Translations under genes and position numbers: made by a program | In this document: one piece after another, positions 35,742 to 45,464 of the stretch | Position numbering within the stretch: position 1 is the first letter of the stretch | Layout of the letters: each line of letters opens with the position of its first letter | NCBI GenBank assembly: GCA_021775355.1 | Contig: JAJFHZ010000023.1 | Span: 61,716-125,715, forward strand | Direction of reading: 5' to 3' | Source of the DNA: Amylibacter sp. | GTDB taxonomy: Bacteria > Pseudomonadota > Alphaproteobacteria > Rhodobacterales > Rhodobacteraceae | Length of the DNA: 64,000 nt | The notes under the pieces: generated by a model | What the model was told of the DNA's origin: nothing | The model's input: the letters and a program-made list of their open reading frames with translations, nothing else | Database searches by the model: none

Positions 35742-37121
35742 CCACAGTACAATCGACGGGAATGTCACCAACAATGCAATTGTCACAGCGTCCGCAATAA
35801 AAAATGGGGTTACGCCCTTGAATACATCCTGCACACTCAAGTCATCGCGCACACCGGCAACCACAAAACAGTTCAGCCCTATAGGCGGGGTAATCAAACA
35901 AAACTCCGCCATCTTGACCACCAATATCCCGAACCAGATCGCACACATCGGGCCGCTCATGCCAAAGGCACTGTCCACAGCCGAGACCAGCTCGCCCCCA
36001 TTCAGCGCCATAATAGCCGGATAAACCACTGGCAGCGTCAACAACAACATCCCGATCGCATCCATGAACATTCCAAGCACCGCATAGGCCAACAAAATGC
36101 ACACAAGAATCAGCATCGGCGACATATCTAATGACGTGATCCATTCAGCAAATGCGTCTGGTAACTTGGCAAAGCCCAAAAACCGTACGTAGATCAATAC
36201 GCTCCAAATAATTGTGAAAATCATTACCGTAAGTTTGGCCGTTTCTAACAGCGCCTCTTTTAATTGGCCCCATCGCATACCCCGGTAGAGTGCCATAATA
36301 AAAACGATGAAAGCCCCGATCGCACCCCCCTCTGTCGGCGTACCCCAAGCATCGCCAAAAGGGTTGTAAACAAAGAAGATAATGATCACGACCACCGCCA
36401 CAATAGGCAAGGCTGGCGGTAGTGACTCAAACCGCTGAGCCCAAGTGAACCCACGCACTGGTGGGCCGACATTTTTGAACGTCATCGCAATACCAATGAT
36501 CAACGCAGCATAGACCACAGCAGAAAACGCACCGGGAATAAAGCCTGCCAGCAGCAGCTTACCCACGTCCTGCTCAACAATAATCGCATAGATCACCAAG
36601 ATCGCCGAAGGCGGGATCAAAGACGCTAACGTACCCCCTGCCGCAACAACACCGGCTGCGAACTGTTTGTTGTACCCAATCTTGAGCATCTCCGGGATCG
36701 CAATCCGCGCAAAAACTGCCGCCGTAGCAACAGACGCGCCGGATACAGCTGCAAACCCAGCAGTAGCGAAAACGGTCGAGACCGCCAAACCGCCCGGCAC
36801 CCATGCAAACCAACGTTTGCAAGCCTCAAACAAGGCCGTGGTTAGCTTGGCGTAATAAGCCAGATAGCCGATCAAAATAAATACAGGGATCAAACTCAGC
36901 ACATTCGCGCTGACCTTTGATTGCGGTGTCAGACCAGCAATACGCACACTCACAGTGAGCGCTTTGCCAAATTTGTCAGGGTCATAATCAAACCCATTCC
37001 AACGCAGCCATACTAATCCAACAAACCCCGCTAGGCCCGCGGCAAAGGCAACCCGCATGCCCAACAATACCATAACCAGCATACCGCCGCTGGTCCACAG
37101 CCCAATTGAAATACTATCCAT
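35721..37121 (-). CDS. dctM: TRAP transporter large membrane subunit DctM (system 2)
   Basis: 466 residues with about 12 membrane segments and DctM signature stretches: ATAGFAAVSGASVATAAVFA, GTLASLIPPSAILVIYAII, and FCLITPPIGLNCFVVAGV near the end. It is only distantly like the DctM of system 1, so the two transporters probably take different substrates. Its start codon shares one base with the dctQ2 stop (coupled translation), and its 3' end overlaps the remains of znuB on the other strand by 21 nt. Confidence 0.93.
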   Translation of the reverse strand: MDSISIGLWTSGGMLVMVLLGMRVAFAAGLAGFVGLVWLRWNGFDYDPDKFGKALTVSVRIAGLTPQSKVSANVLSLIPVFILIGYLAYYAKLTTALFEACKRWFAWVPGGLAVSTVFATAGFAAVSGASVATAAVFARIAIPEMLKIGYNKQFAAGVVAAGGTLASLIPPSAILVIYAIIVEQDVGKLLLAGFIPGAFSAVVYAALIIGIAMTFKNVGPPVRGFTWAQRFESLPPALPIVAVVVIIIFFVYNPFGDAWGTPTEGGAIGAFIVFIMALYRGMRWGQLKEALLETAKLTVMIFTIIWSVLIYVRFLGFAKLPDAFAEWITSLDMSPMLILVCILLAYAVLGMFMDAIGMLLLTLPVVYPAIMALNGGELVSAVDSAFGMSGPMCAIWFGILVVKMAEFCLITPPIGLNCFVVAGVRDDLSVQDVFKGVTPFFIADAVTIALLVTFPSIVLWLPSLAS

Positions 37122-37750
37122 CAGTCTGCCCCTTCCAGCGCTCGCGCTTCAATGGCAGCCTGCTCAGCTACAGTTAACGTCAACGGCACGGCCACAGGGT
37201 TTTCCAATCCTAAAACCAATGCCCGCCCATAACCCCAAGCCTGTAAAAGAAGTCGCAGCACCAGAATAAAAAAGGCCACGGGCACAACCAGCTTTGATGG
37301 CCACAATGGTAAATAAATATCCGTGGTACTGTCTTTACTGCAAAACGGGCGCGCACAATCAAAGGAACGTTCAAAATGGTCCCAAGCGCCCCAAGTCAGC
37401 GCCACCATCAAGATCAGGATCATCAGAATCGAAATCAGCTCAAAAAACCAAAGCGTCCGCCCCTTTAACTGACCCACCAACATATCCATACGAATATGCG
37501 TGCCATCGCGCTGCACATAAGACACGCCCATGATTGCAATGAGCGGCATCAACAGCTCAATGATATCCACATATCCCAACAACGGGCTACCAAAGAACTT
37601 GCGCCCAGCAACGGAATAAACCGCCAAAAACATCAGTGAAAAAATAGCCAAACCGCTCAACAACGCACAAAAGCGTTCAATCGGCAGCAAGGCGCGATCT
37701 AACCTGCTTAAAAGACTGGAATCTTCCAGAACCGCCGCTGATCCTGCCAT
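37121..37750 (-). CDS. dctQ: TRAP transporter small membrane subunit DctQ (system 2)
   Basis: 209 residues with four predicted membrane segments: FCALLSGLAIFSLMFLAVYS, an IIELLMPLIAIMGVSYV region, LWFFELISILMILILMVAL, and LVVPVAFFILVLRLLLQ. A short insertion with two cysteines (FDCARPFCSKD) lies in the loop between helices 3 and 4. It partners DctM2 as the small membrane component. The gene lies 75 nt after dctP2, a gap that contains a hairpin. Confidence 0.9.
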   Translation of the reverse strand: MAGSAAVLEDSSLLSRLDRALLPIERFCALLSGLAIFSLMFLAVYSVAGRKFFGSPLLGYVDIIELLMPLIAIMGVSYVQRDGTHIRMDMLVGQLKGRTLWFFELISILMILILMVALTWGAWDHFERSFDCARPFCSKDSTTDIYLPLWPSKLVVPVAFFILVLRLLLQAWGYGRALVLGLENPVAVPLTLTVAEQAAIEARALEGAD

Positions 37751-37790
37751 GGCCTCACCCCCAATAAATTATTATATTTCAGATATAAAA

Positions 37791-37819
37791 AGGGCCGCCC
37801 ACACATAAGGGGCAGCCCT
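37791..37819 (-). terminator. Attenuator-like hairpin between dctP2 and dctQ2
   Basis: AGGGCCGCCC (37791-37800) pairs with GGGCAGCCCT (37810-37819) with one mismatch. On the minus strand the stem is followed by TTTTTATATC, which makes a plausible partial terminator. It would let most transcripts end after dctP2, giving more binding protein than membrane subunits. Confidence 0.7.
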
Positions 37820-37825
37820 ATTTAT

Positions 37826-38842
37826 TTAGTTGGACGCTTTAGCGTCTGCCAATGTTTTAACAACAAGATTATACAGTTCTTGTCCCGGCAGGCCTTGTGC
37901 TTCCATGTCTTTGATCCATTCATCACGGATAGGATCAGCGGCAGTGGCACGGAATTCTGCGATCACATCGTCAGCAATCTCAACTTTCTTCACACCCTTT
38001 TCTTCCAGAACTGTGTCCCAACGGTTCAGCAGTTCACCGTAGTTGGCCAGGTAGTGATCCAAAGCTTCAGGGATTGAGCTGTCCAGTGCTTCACGCTCGG
38101 CATCAGACAGAGCCTCATAGGCGTCGATGTTGGCAACCACAGGGCAGTTCACAGTGCCTGGGTTCAGGTTCGCCGTCCACCACGTTGCTTGGTTGATAGT
38201 GCCAAAGGACAGGTGCGCGTGCTGTGCAAAAGCAACCGTGTCTACCAAGCCGCCCTCCATCGCCTGATAAGCTTCAGTCGCAGTCACAGATGTCGGAATG
38301 CCGCCAACAGCTGAGAAAGCTTTACCTATACCGCCTGTGGCGCGGACACGCATGCCTTCAAAATCGGCCAAAGTCATTCGAGGCTCGCCTGTACCAACCA
38401 GATTGTACTGTGGCATTGGTGAGGTCATCAACAGCCTTGCATTCCATTGTGCCATTTCTTCTACAGCAGCAGGATGTGCATAAACAGCCCGTGACACAGC
38501 CACTTCTTGCGCAAGTGTCTCAACACCCAAGAACGGTAGTTCCAGAACGGTTACTACGCGGTTTTTATCACGGTGGTAGCCCGCACAGAATTGCGCCATT
38601 TCAAACGCACCGATAGAAATGCCATCAAGGTTTTCTTTGTTCTTGGACAAACCACCATAGCTGATGTTCATAGTGAACTCACCGTTGGTTTTTGCAGAAA
38701 CCAACTCGGCCAATTTTTCAACATGCTCGGTAAACGCACGGCGTTTACCCCAAACCGACACATTCCATTCAACCGCCAAAGCTTCACCGGCAAATGCAGT
38801 TGCCACTGTGGCCATCGCGATCATTTTAAAATTAAATTTCAT
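37826..38842 (-). CDS. dctP: TRAP transporter solute-binding protein DctP (system 2)
   Basis: 338 residues from ATG 38842, which has GGGAGGAAAAC before it; the longer frame to 38899 is not preferred. The signal peptide is MKFNFKMIAMATVATAFAGE with cleavage near ALA-VEW. ISYGGLSKNKENLDGISIGA, GMRVRATGGIGKAFSAVGG and EAYQAMEGGLVDTVAF are DctP-family ligand-site regions, with Arg in MRVRATG in the usual carboxylate-binding place. The lack of close similarity to system 1 suggests another ligand. It lies downstream of the regulator genes on the same strand. Confidence 0.92.
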   Translation of the reverse strand: MKFNFKMIAMATVATAFAGEALAVEWNVSVWGKRRAFTEHVEKLAELVSAKTNGEFTMNISYGGLSKNKENLDGISIGAFEMAQFCAGYHRDKNRVVTVLELPFLGVETLAQEVAVSRAVYAHPAAVEEMAQWNARLLMTSPMPQYNLVGTGEPRMTLADFEGMRVRATGGIGKAFSAVGGIPTSVTATEAYQAMEGGLVDTVAFAQHAHLSFGTINQATWWTANLNPGTVNCPVVANIDAYEALSDAEREALDSSIPEALDHYLANYGELLNRWDTVLEEKGVKKVEIADDVIAEFRATAADPIRDEWIKDMEAQGLPGQELYNLVVKTLADAKASN

Positions 38843-38960
38843 GTTTTCCTCCCAGAAAATCCAATACGATTCCCAAGGGGGGAATCGACCCATAGGCACA
38901 GGCTACACTAAATACGCGTGATTTGAGTATGAGTATTTTTGTAAATACACGCCACCCTGC

Positions 38961-38978
38961 CCTGCGGATTTCCGCAGG
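38961..38978. terminator. Possible terminator after the dctB2-dctD2 genes
   Basis: CCTGCGGA (38961-38968) pairs with TCCGCAGG (38971-38978), giving a short GC-rich hairpin just past the dctD2 stop and upstream of dctP2. There is no clear T-run on the minus strand, so termination may be weak. Confidence 0.4.
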
Positions 38979-38984
38979 CAGCAT

Positions 38985-40316
38985 TTAGAGCAACTTTTCC
39001 TTGTCCAACCCGAGTTTGACAATTTTTTCGTTCAATGTGCGCCGCCCGATCCCCAAAGCTTCTGCCGTATCGTCCATCCGCCCACGATGCGCCTGAATAG
39101 CCCGCCCGATCAGTTGTTTTTCAAATGCTGCCACAGCACCGCGTAAGTTTTCCGGCATGTCGTCACTGTCATCCGCAATACGCAAAGCATCTGTAACCGC
39201 GCCACCGCCGCGCCGCGCCGCCAGAACACAGCGTTCCGCCACATTGCGTAATTCGCGTATATTTCCAACCCAGTCATGCGATAGCAGTGCGGATATATCT
39301 GCCGCTGATTGTATTGGTGGGTCAATTTCATAAACTTCAGCATGCCGCCCGATGAAATGTTCAAACAATAGTGCAATATCATCCTTGCGATCTTGCAATC
39401 CGGGTAGTTCTAAAATCAATGTGTTCAGGCGGTGATATAGATCCTTACGCAACACCCCTAAAGTCATCGCTTGGCCAATATTTTCATTAGTTGCGGAAAT
39501 AAACCGAATGTCTAACCGCACCTGTTCACCTGTCAAAACAGAAGTTGTTTCCTGCGTTTCCACAACCCGCAACAACATCGCCTGAACCTCTGTCGGGGCA
39601 GCTGTGAACTCGTCCAAAAATAGCGTCCCGCCATTCGCTTTGGTCAATAAGCCGGATATTATACTGTCAAATTGTGCAGCATTTAATGTAGCACAATTTA
39701 TCGGCACAAACGGCTTATCGGAACGTAGGGAAAGATTGTGCAAAGCATTTGCCACCAGCTCTTTTCCCGTACCTGTTGCCCCCAAAATCATCACGTTGGT
39801 CTCTAACCCGGCGTAATCCACAATGTCGTCACGCAAGCGTTTCACAACATCTGTTTCGCCCAGTAAAATCCGGTTCAACCCTACTTGTGTCGATAACCGT
39901 TCACGCAAACGATCAGTATTTTCCTGCAAGCGATGCTGCTTTGCAGCATGTTCCAGAATTACCAACAATCGACGCGGATCGAACGGCTTTTCCAGAAAGC
40001 TGTAAGCCCCATCCTGTATCGCTTCCACCGCCATCGGAATATCACCATGCGCAGAGATCATCACCATAGGTGGCGCATTTTGTCCTTGCAGGTTTTGCAG
40101 TAATTCAAGCCCAGATCGGCGTGGCATACGCACGTCCGACAAGATCACATCGGGCATGGCATCCGCTATTTTTTGTTCTGCCTTTTCAGCCGAAGACAGC
40201 TCACTGACCTGCCAACCTGTGCGCGACAAGAGATGCACCAAAGATTGGCGCATCTCTTTGTCATCATCGATAATCAACACATGAAACCCTGTTGCGTTAT
40301 CCATCATTTTAGTCAT
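38985..40316 (-). CDS. dctD: DctD-like response regulator lacking GAFTGA (system 2)
   Basis: 443 residues. The receiver has Asp61 (ILSDVRMPRRSG) and the Lys in FLEKPFD. The AAA+ domain keeps Walker A (GATGTGKE, 179-186), Walker B (TLFLDE, 231-236) and an arginine-finger-like RKDLYHRLN. Between the two Walker motifs, where GAFTGA should lie, the sequence reads NAAQFDSIISGLLTKANGG. ATP binding may persist, but sigma-54 contact is not expected. The C-terminal Fis-type helix-turn-helix (GRMDDTAEALGIGRRTLNEK) is intact. Its start overlaps the dctB2 stop by 8 nt. Confidence 0.88.
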   Translation of the reverse strand: MTKMMDNATGFHVLIIDDDKEMRQSLVHLLSRTGWQVSELSSAEKAEQKIADAMPDVILSDVRMPRRSGLELLQNLQGQNAPPMVMISAHGDIPMAVEAIQDGAYSFLEKPFDPRRLLVILEHAAKQHRLQENTDRLRERLSTQVGLNRILLGETDVVKRLRDDIVDYAGLETNVMILGATGTGKELVANALHNLSLRSDKPFVPINCATLNAAQFDSIISGLLTKANGGTLFLDEFTAAPTEVQAMLLRVVETQETTSVLTGEQVRLDIRFISATNENIGQAMTLGVLRKDLYHRLNTLILELPGLQDRKDDIALLFEHFIGRHAEVYEIDPPIQSAADISALLSHDWVGNIRELRNVAERCVLAARRGGGAVTDALRIADDSDDMPENLRGAVAAFEKQLIGRAIQAHRGRMDDTAEALGIGRRTLNEKIVKLGLDKEKLL

Positions 40317-42042
40317 CTTCCTGCAATGCGTTCAACACGATGATAAACTCCGCACCCCCCGCTTTTGCATCCCTCGCCGTTAGCTGCCCCCCATGTTCCT
40401 GAATGATAGACGCCGAAATCGCAAGCCCCAACCCCATTCCTTCGCCGGATGATCGTGTCGTGTGAAATGGTTCTGAAAGCTGATCAATTGTCTGTCCGCC
40501 CAGACCCGCACCCCTATCGGTAACGCATAATGTAACCTGACCACTGAGCACAACAGACAGGTCAATCATTACCTTGTGTTCCGGTGCAGTCTCAGCCGCC
40601 ATGATCGCATTGCGCAGCACGTTTATCACAACCTGCTCTAGCCTTTGCTGATTACCCAAAACCAGAATATCTTGCGCAGGCAAAGTCGAAGCCAATTCAA
40701 TTTCAGCCTTTTCCAAGTCATATTTCACCATACTCAATGCACCGCGTACGACATTCTGGATCACAACAGGCGACATATCCTCACCTCTATCACTGGCAAA
40801 AAACCGCAATTGTTTCGTGATATTTTCCATCCGCGCGACTATTAAAGACATTTGCCGCCCCAACCCGCTTTGCGGTGCATCACCTGCAATCTCTTCTGCC
40901 GCAAGATAGTTCTTCATTGCAGAAATAGGTTGCCCCAGCTCATGCGTCACAGATGCCGCCAACTGGCCCAAAGCAGCTAGTTTACTACTGCGTTTCAACT
41001 CTTCTTGCACACGGGTAAGTCGCCGTTCAGCCTGCCTGCGCACCTCAATTTCACGCTGCAATCTTTTGCGGTCTTTTTGCGATGCAGATAACGCATGACG
41101 CAATCGCCCCGAACGCCAGGTTAAGAATGCCAATGCCGAAAGTGCCATCATGCCCGCGGCAACGGCCACAACCAACAACGCACGTTCACGAATGGCGCGG
41201 GTATCACCAAGATACCGAATAGTCCAAAGCGGATTATTAAGCTGTGCTTCCAGCGATAGAAACTTTTGCCCGTTTAAAATCGCGGCATTCTTGGATGGTG
41301 TTTTCCAATCCAGCAACTGCAATTCTTCTTGTCCGAATTGACGTTCTTGGTAAATTTCTTTCCGCCGATTATTATTAAGGGCCAACAAACTACGGTACCG
41401 CCAGTCTGCACGCGATGACAAAACCACAATATTATCTTTATTGGACACCAAAATCATTTCATTGGTCTGTTCCAGAATTTCCGTTAGCCGTGTCAGATCC
41501 AGTTTTACCACTGCAACCCCGATGGGTGTGCCAGACCTTAAAATGGGCGCTGACAAAAAATACCCCGCCCGTGACGTGGTTGCCCCGATTGCAAAAAGAC
41601 TGGCCCGACGACCTTGCATGGCTTCCTTAAAATACCGCCGAAATCCATAGTTTTTTCCCAAAAATGTCGGCGTGTTTTCAAAGTTCGATGCCGCAATCGT
41701 CAAGCCTTGCGCATCCATCACATAAATCGCTTCGGCGCGTGCATCCTGTGACAGATCCAACAACTCTTGATTCAAACGATCGGCAGGGCGGGATTGAACC
41801 GCATTCCGAACCTGAACTTTATCCGCAACGATCACCGGCAAATGCTCTAACCGTTGCAATTCATTTTCAATCGTTGTGCGGTAAAGCGAAAGCTTTGCTT
41901 GCGCCTGGCTTAACTCCAAGGTGCGAAAAACCGATGTGGCGGTATAAAACAACGTTGCCAATATCACCAACGCCACCACGGATAAAAGTAATGGCCCTTT
42001 GAAAGGTAATTGGGAATTTGTTGTCTTGGTCTGAGCTATCAT
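40309..42042 (-). CDS. dctB: Sensor histidine kinase, DctB-like (system 2)
   Basis: 577 residues. Membrane segments at ~16-36 and ~288-308 flank a periplasmic sensor of the Cache/PAS type (YVMDAQGLTIAASN, YFLSAPILRSGTPIGVAVV). A coiled coil (~315-350) precedes HisKA with His367 in VTHELGQPISAMKNYL. The ATPase domain has VINVLRNAIMAAE, DRGAGLGG and GMGLGLAISASII. It is the first gene of a leftward run dctB-dctD-dctP-dctQ-dctM, so it probably senses the substrate of TRAP system 2. Confidence 0.9.
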   Translation of the reverse strand: MIAQTKTTNSQLPFKGPLLLSVVALVILATLFYTATSVFRTLELSQAQAKLSLYRTTIENELQRLEHLPVIVADKVQVRNAVQSRPADRLNQELLDLSQDARAEAIYVMDAQGLTIAASNFENTPTFLGKNYGFRRYFKEAMQGRRASLFAIGATTSRAGYFLSAPILRSGTPIGVAVVKLDLTRLTEILEQTNEMILVSNKDNIVVLSSRADWRYRSLLALNNNRRKEIYQERQFGQEELQLLDWKTPSKNAAILNGQKFLSLEAQLNNPLWTIRYLGDTRAIRERALLVVAVAAGMMALSALAFLTWRSGRLRHALSASQKDRKRLQREIEVRRQAERRLTRVQEELKRSSKLAALGQLAASVTHELGQPISAMKNYLAAEEIAGDAPQSGLGRQMSLIVARMENITKQLRFFASDRGEDMSPVVIQNVVRGALSMVKYDLEKAEIELASTLPAQDILVLGNQQRLEQVVINVLRNAIMAAETAPEHKVMIDLSVVLSGQVTLCVTDRGAGLGGQTIDQLSEPFHTTRSSGEGMGLGLAISASIIQEHGGQLTARDAKAGGAEFIIVLNALQEDD

Positions 42043-42080
42043 CCGCGACAGAACGCTTATTTTCTACAAAAGAGTCAATC

Positions 42081-43715
42081 TTATTTTAGGGTATGTATCT
42101 TTTCGATCAAACCTCTGGTTGATGAATTAAGGCCCGATAGATCAGCCCCTTCATCCAGCATTGGCGCAAGCCGGTTCGCCATCACCTTGCCAAGTTCGAC
42201 ACCCCACTGATCAAACGAATTCACGCCCCAGATTACCCCTTGAACAAACACCTTATGTTCATAAAGCGCAATCAATCGCCCCAAACTGTAAGGGGTCAAA
42301 CTGCGATACAGAATAGATGTGCTGGGGCGATTGCCCGGGAATGTCCGGTGTGGAACAAGCGCTTCAACTGCTTTCGGATCACCCCCTGCTTCCAGCATCT
42401 CACGTCGCACTTCTTCACCCGTTTTCCCAAAAGCCAAAGCATGGGATTGTGCCAGAAAATTCGCGGTCAAAAGATCATGTTGCTCAACCAGATAGGATGT
42501 CGGTTGCGCGGTAATCATGAAATCAATCGGCACAATATCCGTACCCTGATGGATCAGCTGGAAAAATGAATGCTGCGCATTTGTGCCCGCATCCCCCCAG
42601 ATTACCGGCCCCGTCTTTGTTGCAACATCCGCGCCTTCTTTGGTCACCCGCTTACCGTTACTTTCCATATCCATCTGCTGCAAATAGGATGAAAAATTTT
42701 CCAGCCGCTGGTTATAGGGGATCAAAGCAACCGTCGCACATCCCATAACATTACGCCGCCAAATGCCGATAAGGGCCAATAAAACCGGTAGGTTTTGTTC
42801 CAACGGCGCGGTTTTAAAGTGCTGGTCCATATCCCGAAACCCATCCAGAAACGCCCGGAAATTCTCACTGCCAATGGCAATCGCTAAAGACAACCCAATT
42901 GAAGAGGTCAACGAATAACGCCCGCCGACCCAATCCCAGAACCCAAAGACCCGTTCGGGAGCAATACCAAACGCATTTGTCGCCACAAGATTGGTAGACA
43001 CGGCCGCAAAATGCGCTTTTGCCGCTTCTACCCCGATAGAGTTTTCAACCCATTCTTTTGCCGCTTGCGCATTGATCATGGTTTCCTGTGTCGTAAACGA
43101 TTTTGACGCGATCAGAAACAACGTGGTTTCAGGGTTCAGATCACGCGTGGTATCACGCAAATGCGCCCCGTCCACGTTGGACACAAAAAATACATTCGGC
43201 CCTTCACCCACAAATTTGGACATCGCGCGCGTTGCCATAACAGGCCCCAAATCCGAGCCACCAATACCGATATTGATAACGTCGGTGAATGCCACACCCT
43301 TTGAATTCGTCACCTTCCCTGCCCGCACATCATCGGCAAATTGCAAGAATGCGTTCAACACCGGCTGTACCAAATCTGCCACTGCTTGCCCGTCAACCTG
43401 ATAACCATCTGCAGGCGAACCCCGCAAAGCCACATGTAAAACTGCACGATCTTCGGTCGTATTGATATGTTCGCCTGCAAACATGGCATCACGGTTGCCT
43501 TCGACATCAGCCGCACGCGCCAGATCAAGTAAATGCTTTAGCGCATCCGCATCAATACGTTCTTTGGAAAAATCAACTGTCAAATCATCAAGGCTAGATG
43601 AAAACTGTTCAAACCTATCAGAATTATTATCAAACATTTCCCGTAAATGTTTTGATTGAAGCCTATCCCAATCCGCCGCCAATACATCCCAAGCATTTTC
43701 AATAGTCTGCGTCAT
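42081..43715 (-). CDS. pgi: Glucose-6-phosphate isomerase
   Basis: 544 residues, the usual length for the bacterial enzyme, which interconverts glucose 6-phosphate and fructose 6-phosphate in the cytoplasm. Family signatures are visible: INIGIGGSDLGPVMA for the phosphate site, FLIASKSFTTQETM, GGRYSLTSSIGLSLAI, the QLIHQGTDIVPIDF region with the catalytic His, and the C-terminal GVNSFDQWGVELGK with a catalytic Lys. It stands alone between dctB2 (38 nt) and betA (76 nt). On this replicon it may feed sugar nucleotides for polysaccharide synthesis. Confidence 0.96.
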   Translation of the reverse strand: MTQTIENAWDVLAADWDRLQSKHLREMFDNNSDRFEQFSSSLDDLTVDFSKERIDADALKHLLDLARAADVEGNRDAMFAGEHINTTEDRAVLHVALRGSPADGYQVDGQAVADLVQPVLNAFLQFADDVRAGKVTNSKGVAFTDVINIGIGGSDLGPVMATRAMSKFVGEGPNVFFVSNVDGAHLRDTTRDLNPETTLFLIASKSFTTQETMINAQAAKEWVENSIGVEAAKAHFAAVSTNLVATNAFGIAPERVFGFWDWVGGRYSLTSSIGLSLAIAIGSENFRAFLDGFRDMDQHFKTAPLEQNLPVLLALIGIWRRNVMGCATVALIPYNQRLENFSSYLQQMDMESNGKRVTKEGADVATKTGPVIWGDAGTNAQHSFFQLIHQGTDIVPIDFMITAQPTSYLVEQHDLLTANFLAQSHALAFGKTGEEVRREMLEAGGDPKAVEALVPHRTFPGNRPSTSILYRSLTPYSLGRLIALYEHKVFVQGVIWGVNSFDQWGVELGKVMANRLAPMLDEGADLSGLNSSTRGLIEKIHTLK

Positions 43716-43791
43716 TTACGATACCTTAATTTAAAAACTTGATTAACTGATACTTACACGCAACTCTTAATACAAGCCGTTCAAACTTAAG

Positions 43792-45453
43792 TTACCTCTG
43801 CTCATTCTGCCAATCTGGATGTACCCATGGCTCTGCATTCGACGGCGCCAACATGGGTTTGCCCAATATATGATCCGCCGCTTTTTCTCCCGTCATAATG
43901 GATGGTCCATTCAAGTTACCGTTTGTGATACGCGGAAAGATAGAACTATCAGCCACCCGCAAACCGTCCACCCCGATGACGCGGCACTCGGGGTCAACAA
44001 CAGCCATCGGATCAGTGATCGCACCCATCTTGCAGGTACCACACGGATGATATGCGCTTTCCACATGCTCTTTTATAAATCCGTTTAATTCCTCATCCGT
44101 TTGCAGGGCCTTACCCGGTTGGATCTCATGTTTTACAAATGGCTTGAACGCTTCTTGCCCAAAAATCTCGCGGGTCAAGCGGATACAGGTGCGAAAATCC
44201 TGCCAGTCCTCTTCACAACTCATATAATTGAACAATATTTTCGGCGCATCGGCCGGGTTGGCAGAACGCAGCGTTACCGCACCCCGCGAAGGCGACCGCA
44301 TCGGCCCCGTATGCGCCTGAAATCCATGCCCTTCGGCAGCAACCTTACCGTCATAACGTACTGCAATCGGGATAAAATGATACTGAATATCAGGGTATTC
44401 AACACCTGCTTTTGATCGGATAAAAGCTGCACTTTCAAACTGGTTCGAGGCCCCAAGCCCCGTCTTTGTAAACAACCATTGCGCCCCGATCATTGCTTTC
44501 GCGAACAGGTTCCAGTGCTTGAACAACGTAATCGGTTGCGAAGACGCTATCTGAAAATAAAATTCCAGATGATCTTGCAGGTTTTGGCCCACACCCGCAC
44601 GGTCTGCCACCACATCAATGCCATGTTCCGCCAGATGCGCCGCAGGACCAATACCCGACAGCATCAGCAGTTTGGGTGAATTAATCGAAGACGCGGCAAT
44701 AATGACTTCGCGCTTTGCGAAAATGGTTTCAACCTTGCCACCCCGCCTGACCGCCACGCCAACCGCGCGACCATCCTTGATCACAACCTTTTCCGCCAAA
44801 CCCTTAACAAGCGTACAATTGTCACGCTTCAACGCAGGTCGCAGATAAGCGTTTGCCGCTGACCAGCGCCGACCCTTGTAAACGGTTTGCTCCATCGGGC
44901 CGAAACCCTCTTGCTGTTCACCGTTATAATCACCCGTTACCTGATACCCCGCCTGTCTTCCCGCATCGACAAACGCCTGATAAAGCGGATTTTCACGCGG
45001 GCCACGGGTCACATGCAGCGGCCCGTCAAACCCACGCCATGCCGCATCTCCACCGTGCCCATTATCATTCCAACTTTCCATCCGCTTATAATAGGGCAAC
45101 ACATCTTTATAAGCCCAACCGCTGGCACCGCTTTCTTCCCAATAATCGAAATCCTTGGCATGTCCACGCACATAAACCATCCCGTTGATTGAGGATGAGC
45201 CCCCTATCACCTTGCCACGCGGCGTTACCAGACGGCGGCCACCCAGATGCGGTTCAGGTTCCGTTTGGTATCCCCAATCATACATTGGCATATTCATCGG
45301 ATAGGATAGGGCTGCAGGCATTTGTATTAATGGCCCTGCATCCGTACCGCCATATTCAACCATCAACACCGAATATTTACCGTCTTCCGATAAGCGGTAC
45401 GCCATCGCACAGCCCGCAGAACCGGCACCAACAATTACAAAATCAGCTTCCAT
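43792..45453 (-). CDS. betA: Choline dehydrogenase BetA (GMC oxidoreductase)
   Basis: 553 residues, the BetA length. The FAD-binding start is [21 protein letters not shown] signature 1 is in [20 protein letters not shown], and signature 2 is in [20 protein letters not shown]. The catalytic His is in [12 protein letters not shown], and the second active-site residue in [17 protein letters not shown] is Asn (as in choline oxidases and some BetA). It oxidises choline to betaine aldehyde and on to glycine betaine. It follows betC by 11 nt on the same strand, so choline released from choline-O-sulfate is the likely substrate. The partner betB is absent from the window. Confidence 0.9.
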   Translation of the reverse strand: MEADFVIVGAGSAGCAMAYRLSEDGKYSVLMVEYGGTDAGPLIQMPAALSYPMNMPMYDWGYQTEPEPHLGGRRLVTPRGKVIGGSSSINGMVYVRGHAKDFDYWEESGASGWAYKDVLPYYKRMESWNDNGHGGDAAWRGFDGPLHVTRGPRENPLYQAFVDAGRQAGYQVTGDYNGEQQEGFGPMEQTVYKGRRWSAANAYLRPALKRDNCTLVKGLAEKVVIKDGRAVGVAVRRGGKVETIFAKREVIIAASSINSPKLLMLSGIGPAAHLAEHGIDVVADRAGVGQNLQDHLEFYFQIASSQPITLFKHWNLFAKAMIGAQWLFTKTGLGASNQFESAAFIRSKAGVEYPDIQYHFIPIAVRYDGKVAAEGHGFQAHTGPMRSPSRGAVTLRSANPADAPKILFNYMSCEEDWQDFRTCIRLTREIFGQEAFKPFVKHEIQPGKALQTDEELNGFIKEHVESAYHPCGTCKMGAITDPMAVVDPECRVIGVDGLRVADSSIFPRITNGNLNGPSIMTGEKAADHILGKPMLAPSNAEPWVHPDWQNEQR

Positions 45454-45464
45454 TCTTGATATTC

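Noticed and set aside
30718..42042. Recent duplication of the two TRAP/two-component sets
   Set aside because: The proteins of the two sets share only family motifs, and their gene order and strand layout differ, so they are distinct systems rather than a recent copy.
43792..45453. Reading of the GMC enzyme as a generic alcohol dehydrogenase (AlkJ type)
   Set aside because: The short gap to betC and the BetI-like operator upstream favour choline dehydrogenase.
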